Of a stretch of DNA of 17,375 nucleotides, positions 14,671 through 17,375 are shown one piece after another. The first letter of the stretch is position 1, and the number at the start of each line of letters is the position of its first letter. Location: NCBI GenBank assembly GCA_031268395.1, contig JAIRXI010000316.1, positions 1 through 17,375 of the forward strand. The letters are read 5' to 3'. The notes under the pieces are model-generated. The model made no database searches. It was not told the origin of the DNA and saw only the letters and a program-made list of their open reading frames with translations. The position numbers and the translations under genes were made by a program. The stretch comes from Tannerella sp. (GTDB lineage Bacteria > Bacteroidota > Bacteroidia > Bacteroidales > Tannerellaceae).

Positions 14671-15770
14671 ATTTTTTCCTCCATCGGCACAACAGCGCCT
14701 CTATCTACTTTAAATAAGGTATAGTCTTGATTGATCGCAGCCAGTATGCGGTCAAGGTATTTACGATTGGTATCCGTGATAAAGATTTGTCCGAAACGGC
14801 TACCGCTCACCAGTTGAATGATCTGTTCCACACGCTCGGCGTCCAGTTTGTCGAAGATGTCGTCAAGCAGAAGGATGGGTTTGGTGTCGCCCTGCATGGC
14901 CAGCAGCGTGAATTGCGCCAGTTTGAGCGCAATAAGGAACGTCTTGTTCTGTCCCTGCGAACCGCTCTGGCGAATCAGTCGATTGTCGAGCGTCATTTCC
15001 ATGTCATCCTTGTGGATGCCGGCCAGCGTATGCCCGATAAGGCTCTCCCGCTCCCGGTTCGCCGCCAGTATTTCCTCCAGTCGCCCCTCGCGAAGCCGGG
15101 AAAGATATTGCAGTCCGACTTTTTCGGCCGACTGGCAAACCGTCCGGTAATACTCGTTGAAAAGCGGGATAAAAGCAGTCACCAGGCGGTCACGCTTTTC
15201 AAAAATCACCTGCCCGTGCATCCCCAGCTGCATTTCCAATACTTCGTACAAGCCCCGATCGCAACTCTGGTTCCGGAGCATCGCGTTTCGTTGCGCCAGC
15301 GCTTTATTATACTGTATCAATGCATGTAAATAGGACTTGTCCTGCTGCGAAATCAGGAGGTCCAGCAGACGGCGGCGTTCTTCGCTCCCACCCCGGATCA
15401 GTTCCGAATCGGCCGGCGAAACAATGACTAACGGCAACAATCCGATGTGATCCGACAGTTTGTCATAGGCCTTTTGATTCCGTTTGAACTGCTTGCGCTG
15501 TCCTCGACGCAAAGCGCAGAAAACCTCCTCCCTGTTGTTGTCGAAATCGTATTCTCCCTGAAGTACGCACATGTCTTCCCCTTGGTGGACAAGCTGTCCT
15601 TCCGGTGTATACGTATGGCTTTTACAGAACGAAAGATAATAGACGGCATCCAGCAGGTTCGTCTTCCCCATCCCGTTATTCCCGAAAAAACAGTTCATCT
15701 TGGTCGAACAGTGAACTTCCGCCTGCAGGATATTCTTATAATTCAAAACAGACAGTTTGCTAAGTATCAT
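14667..15770 (-). CDS. recF: DNA replication and repair protein RecF
   Basis: A 367-residue SMC-like ATPase that helps load RecA at single-strand gaps with RecO and RecR. Walker A is G30-NNGMGKT-37, the ABC signature is SGSQGQ (269-274) and Walker B is ILLLDDIFD (299-307) followed by the D-loop KLD. The FVIVSP-type segment (LPLVIVSPADSELIRGG, about 112-128) and the early KNI..AEVHCS strand are also characteristic. Length is normal for the family. It is transcribed away from the TPR-ribH unit, has a TATTTTTG promoter-like element 48-55 bp upstream, and overlaps the DUF721 gene by 4 bp. Confidence 0.95.
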   Translation of the reverse strand: MILSKLSVLNYKNILQAEVHCSTKMNCFFGNNGMGKTNLLDAVYYLSFCKSHTYTPEGQLVHQGEDMCVLQGEYDFDNNREEVFCALRRGQRKQFKRNQKAYDKLSDHIGLLPLVIVSPADSELIRGGSEERRRLLDLLISQQDKSYLHALIQYNKALAQRNAMLRNQSCDRGLYEVLEMQLGMHGQVIFEKRDRLVTAFIPLFNEYYRTVCQSAEKVGLQYLSRLREGRLEEILAANRERESLIGHTLAGIHKDDMEMTLDNRLIRQSGSQGQNKTFLIALKLAQFTLLAMQGDTKPILLLDDIFDKLDAERVEQIIQLVSGSRFGQIFITDTNRKYLDRILAAINQDYTLFKVDRGAVVPMEEKI

Positions 15771-15817
15771 ATATTTGTATAAGTCTCAGGAGAAAAACAA
15801 CCTGATTGATGACAGCA

Positions 15818-15825
15818 CAAAAATA
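15818..15825 (-). promoter_or_regulatory. -7 element (TATTTTTG) for recF
   Basis: On the minus strand TATTTTTG fits TAnnTTTG and allows a leader of about 40 bases before the recF ATG at 15770. The surrounding sequence is A/T-rich, which raises the chance of a random match. No -33 TTTG is evident. Confidence 0.4.
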
Positions 15826-15867
15826 AAAAATATACTTTGATTATACGCTTATTCCCGCGAAAAAAAC

Positions 15868-15875
15868 TAATTTTG
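15868..15875 (+). promoter_or_regulatory. -7 element (TAATTTTG) for the TPR-ribH unit
   Basis: TAATTTTG fits TAnnTTTG and would give a leader of about 40 bases before the ATG at 15923. A TTTG at 15836-15839 is too far upstream (28 bp) for a standard -33 element. Together with the opposite element at 15818-15825 it makes this a compact divergent promoter region. Confidence 0.5.
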
Positions 15876-15922
15876 CGCTCTGAATCAAGAACAATGAAAA
15901 ATTAGAACAAGAACATCATAAT

Positions 15923-16612
15923 ATGGCAAACAAAAAAAAGGAAAATGAAAAGGAACTGGAAGTAGATGAAATCCTTTCTCGTTCAGAGCAATTTATCGAA
16001 AAAAACAAGAATCTGCTGCTCTATGGACTGGCGGCTGTAGCTGTTGTCGTCGGCCTCTTTCTGGCCTACCATTACGGATATGCCGTGCCGCGGTCAGAAA
16101 GGGCGGTACAGGCGATTTTCAGGGGAGAACAGTATTTTGAACGGGACTCTTTTGCGCTGGCTCTGAACGGGAATGGCCTCGATTACGAGGGTTTTGATGC
16201 GATCATAGACCAATACGGTTCCACAAAAGCCGGAAATCTGGCCAAAGCCTATGCCGGTATTTGCTATTACAAACTGGGTGACCCGCAAACGGCGATCAAA
16301 CGGTTGAAGTCATTCAGCGGCAACGATACGCAGATAGCGCCGGCCATGATCGGTCTGATTGGCGACTGTCATGTAAGCATCGGCGAGGTGAAGGAAGCCA
16401 TCAGTTATTTCGAAAAAGCCGCTTCGAAGGCAAACAACGAGATTCTCAGCCCGATATACCTCAAAAAAGCCGGCATTGCTTACGAAAGCCTGAATCGATA
16501 CAGGGAGGCGATTGATACTTATACGGCTATCAAGGAGAAATACAACCGGTCGATGGAGGCAATGGACATAGACAAGTACATTACCCGCGCCGAAATCCTG
16601 TCAAAGAAATAA
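15923..16612 (+). CDS. Membrane-anchored tetratricopeptide-repeat protein, YfgM-like
   Basis: A 229-residue protein with a charged, lysine/glutamate-rich cytoplasmic N-terminus (1-30), one membrane segment (about 31-49) and a periplasmic TPR domain. TPR helices are visible in AKAYAGICYYKLGDPQTAIK, IGDCHVSIGEVKEAISYFEKA and KKAGIAYESLNRYREAIDTY. This layout matches YfgM/TPR_21-type proteins, which in E. coli associate with SecYEG and PpiD as ancillary chaperones. It is encoded 3 bp before ribH, an arrangement I recall from other Bacteroidota, and has a TAATTTTG element upstream. The function in this organism is inferred; the PpiD-like protein in this window could be a partner. Confidence 0.78.
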   Translation: MANKKKENEKELEVDEILSRSEQFIEKNKNLLLYGLAAVAVVVGLFLAYHYGYAVPRSERAVQAIFRGEQYFERDSFALALNGNGLDYEGFDAIIDQYGSTKAGNLAKAYAGICYYKLGDPQTAIKRLKSFSGNDTQIAPAMIGLIGDCHVSIGEVKEAISYFEKAASKANNEILSPIYLKKAGIAYESLNRYREAIDTYTAIKEKYNRSMEAMDIDKYITRAEILSKK

Positions 16613-16615
16613 ATC

Positions 16616-17110
16616 ATGGCGACAGCTTATCAGCATTTGTCCGACTACAATTTCGACAGCGTACCCGACGCATCCTCCCTGCGCGTAGGGATTGTCGTGT
16701 CGGAATGGAATCAGGCAATCACCGAAAAATTGCTGGAAGGGGCGTGCAACACGCTGGAACGTCACGGAGTCAGCACGGGAGACATCCATGTCAAACGTGT
16801 GTCCGGCAGTTTTGAATTGACGTTTGGCGCACGGCAACTGGCCGAACATCGGGAATTGGATGTCGTGATCGCATTGGGTTGCGTGATTCGGGGAGACACG
16901 CCACATTTTGATTACGTCTGTTCCGGAGTCACACAGGGGCTTACTTCACTGAATCTGCAATACGATATCCCCTTTATTTTCGGCTTGTTAATGACCGATA
17001 CGCCGCGCCAGGCGGAAGAACGCGCCGGCGGCCTCTACGGAAACAAAGGGGACGAAGCGGCGATCACCGCAATAAAAATGGCCGATTTCGTTTGCGGATT
17101 GAAAAAATAG
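16616..17110 (+). CDS. ribH: 6,7-dimethyl-8-ribityllumazine synthase
   Basis: A 164-residue RibH catalysing the penultimate step of riboflavin synthesis: condensation of a 5-amino-6-ribitylamino-pyrimidinedione with 3,4-dihydroxy-2-butanone 4-phosphate. Active-site signatures are present: W31-N32 after SE for the substrate aromatic pocket, SGSFEL (63-68) and GDTPHFDYV with the catalytic H97. The C-terminal [14 protein letters not shown] segment (136-149) binds phosphate. Length is typical. S63 stands where Pro is usual (PGxFEL), a minor change. It follows the TPR gene by 3 bp. The tRNA promoter -33 element lies inside its last codons. Confidence 0.95.
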   Translation: MATAYQHLSDYNFDSVPDASSLRVGIVVSEWNQAITEKLLEGACNTLERHGVSTGDIHVKRVSGSFELTFGARQLAEHRELDVVIALGCVIRGDTPHFDYVCSGVTQGLTSLNLQYDIPFIFGLLMTDTPRQAEERAGGLYGNKGDEAAITAIKMADFVCGLKK

Positions 17111-17121
17111 GTGTATCTTTG
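17091..17121 (+). promoter_or_regulatory. Bacteroidota-type promoter for the tRNA-Tyr/tRNA-Gly unit
   Basis: A -33 element TTTG (17091-17094) and a -7 element TATCTTTG (17114-17121) are separated by 19 bp, the spacing known for Bacteroidota sigma-A promoters. Transcription would begin near 17127, about 10 bases before tRNA-Tyr. The -33 element lies within the ribH coding end. This is the only promoter in the window with both elements well matched. Confidence 0.8.
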
Positions 17122-17136
17122 CATCGCTTTTTGAAA

Positions 17137-17219
17137 GGGCAGTTACCAGAGTGGCCAAATGGGGCTGACTGTAACTCAGCTGGCTTACGCCTTCGGTGGT
17201 TCGAATCCATCACTGCCCA
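17137..17219 (+). tRNA. tRNA-Tyr (anticodon GTA)
   Basis: The acceptor stem GGGCAGT (17137-17143) pairs with ACTGCCC (17212-17218), discriminator A at 17219. The anticodon stem GCTGA (17164-17168) / TCAGC (17176-17180) encloses loop CTGTAAC with anticodon GTA at 17171-17173. A long variable arm follows, as expected for a class II tRNA-Tyr, and then a T arm with GGTTCGAATCC. The CCA end is not encoded. Confidence 0.95.
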
Positions 17220-17224
17220 CGGAT

Positions 17225-17253
17225 GAATAGAGAAATAAAGTGATTCTTCATTC
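17225..17253 (+). other. Imperfect hairpin between the two tRNAs
   Basis: GAATAGAGAA (17225-17234) can pair with TTCTTCATTC (17244-17253) with two mismatches, leaving a 9-base loop. No T tract follows (a run of C does), so termination is unlikely. It may be a processing or spacing structure in the tRNA precursor. Confidence 0.3.
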
Positions 17254-17278
17254 TCCCCCCGTTTAATTCACAAAGTAT

Positions 17279-17351
17279 GCGGAAGTAGCTCAGTCGATAG
17301 AGCATTAGCCTTCCAAGCTGAGGGTCGCGGGTTTGAGCCCCGTCTTCCGCT
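17279..17351 (+). tRNA. tRNA-Gly (anticodon TCC)
   Basis: The acceptor stem GCGGAAG (17279-17285) pairs with CTTCCGC (17344-17350), discriminator T at 17351. The anticodon stem TTAGC / GCTGA encloses loop CTTCCAA with anticodon TCC at 17312-17314, and a T arm GCGGGTTTGAGCCCCGT is present. The 73-base length is normal and CCA is not encoded. It lies about 60 bp after tRNA-Tyr and is probably cotranscribed with it; further tRNAs or a tuf gene could follow beyond the window. Confidence 0.95.
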
Positions 17352-17375
17352 CAAAATCCCAAACGCTTTAAATCA

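Noticed and set aside
17220..17278. Possible terminator between tRNA-Tyr and tRNA-Gly
   Set aside because: The hairpin is imperfect and is followed by a C run rather than T residues.

Overview
The window looks like a chromosomal segment of a member of the Bacteroidota, most likely the order Bacteroidales. Three things support this: several TAnnTTTG-type -7 promoter elements, one of them with a TTTG -33 element at the expected spacing; few recognisable Shine-Dalgarno sequences; and protein families and gene neighbourhoods typical of the group (a large SurA/PpiD-like foldase, a lipoprotein-type LptC beside an outer-membrane barrel and CoaX, RecF next to a DUF721 protein, a YfgM-like TPR protein next to RibH). 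Base composition is moderately GC-rich except for the first ~1.1 kb, which is clearly AT-richer.

Layout. (a) 1-1150, + strand: the C-terminal end of an MBOAT O-acyltransferase followed by a membrane-anchored SGNH/DltD-like protein, probably a polysaccharide O-acylation pair, closed by an intrinsic terminator. (b) 1307-3442, +: a periplasmic peptidyl-prolyl isomerase with its own promoter and a strong terminator. (c) 3545-6918, +: a probable transcription unit of an RhaT-family sugar transporter, a uroporphyrinogen-decarboxylase-fold protein that is not HemE, and RlmN. (d) 6919-7215: a gene-free convergent junction holding GTCCC-type palindromes and three degenerate short repeats that resemble the end of an IS21-family element. 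(e) 7216-9928, -: a secreted subtilisin-like protease overlapping xseA; xseB is not found beside xseA. (f) 9959-10269: no gene seen. (g) 10270-14284, -: coaX, an outer-membrane barrel protein, a TPR protein and lptC, closely packed and probably one operon. (h) 14377-15770, -: recF and a DUF721/DciA-like gene overlapping by 4 bp. (i) 15771-15922: a divergent promoter region. (j) 15923-17351, +: a membrane-anchored TPR protein, ribH, and tRNA-Tyr(GTA) and tRNA-Gly(TCC) behind a well-formed promoter that lies partly inside ribH.

Most of the window is housekeeping: envelope biogenesis (PpiD-like, LptC, outer-membrane barrel, TPR proteins), DNA repair and replication (RecF, DciA-like, XseA), cofactor synthesis (CoaX, RibH) and translation (RlmN, tRNAs). 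I see no phage, CRISPR array or complete mobile element and no clear candidate for a wholly new system. The points most worth checking are the repeat-rich junction where xseB would be expected, the apparent break of the lptC-to-ppiD neighbourhood, the UROD-like protein coupled to a sugar transporter, and the atypical AT-rich acylation pair at the left edge.
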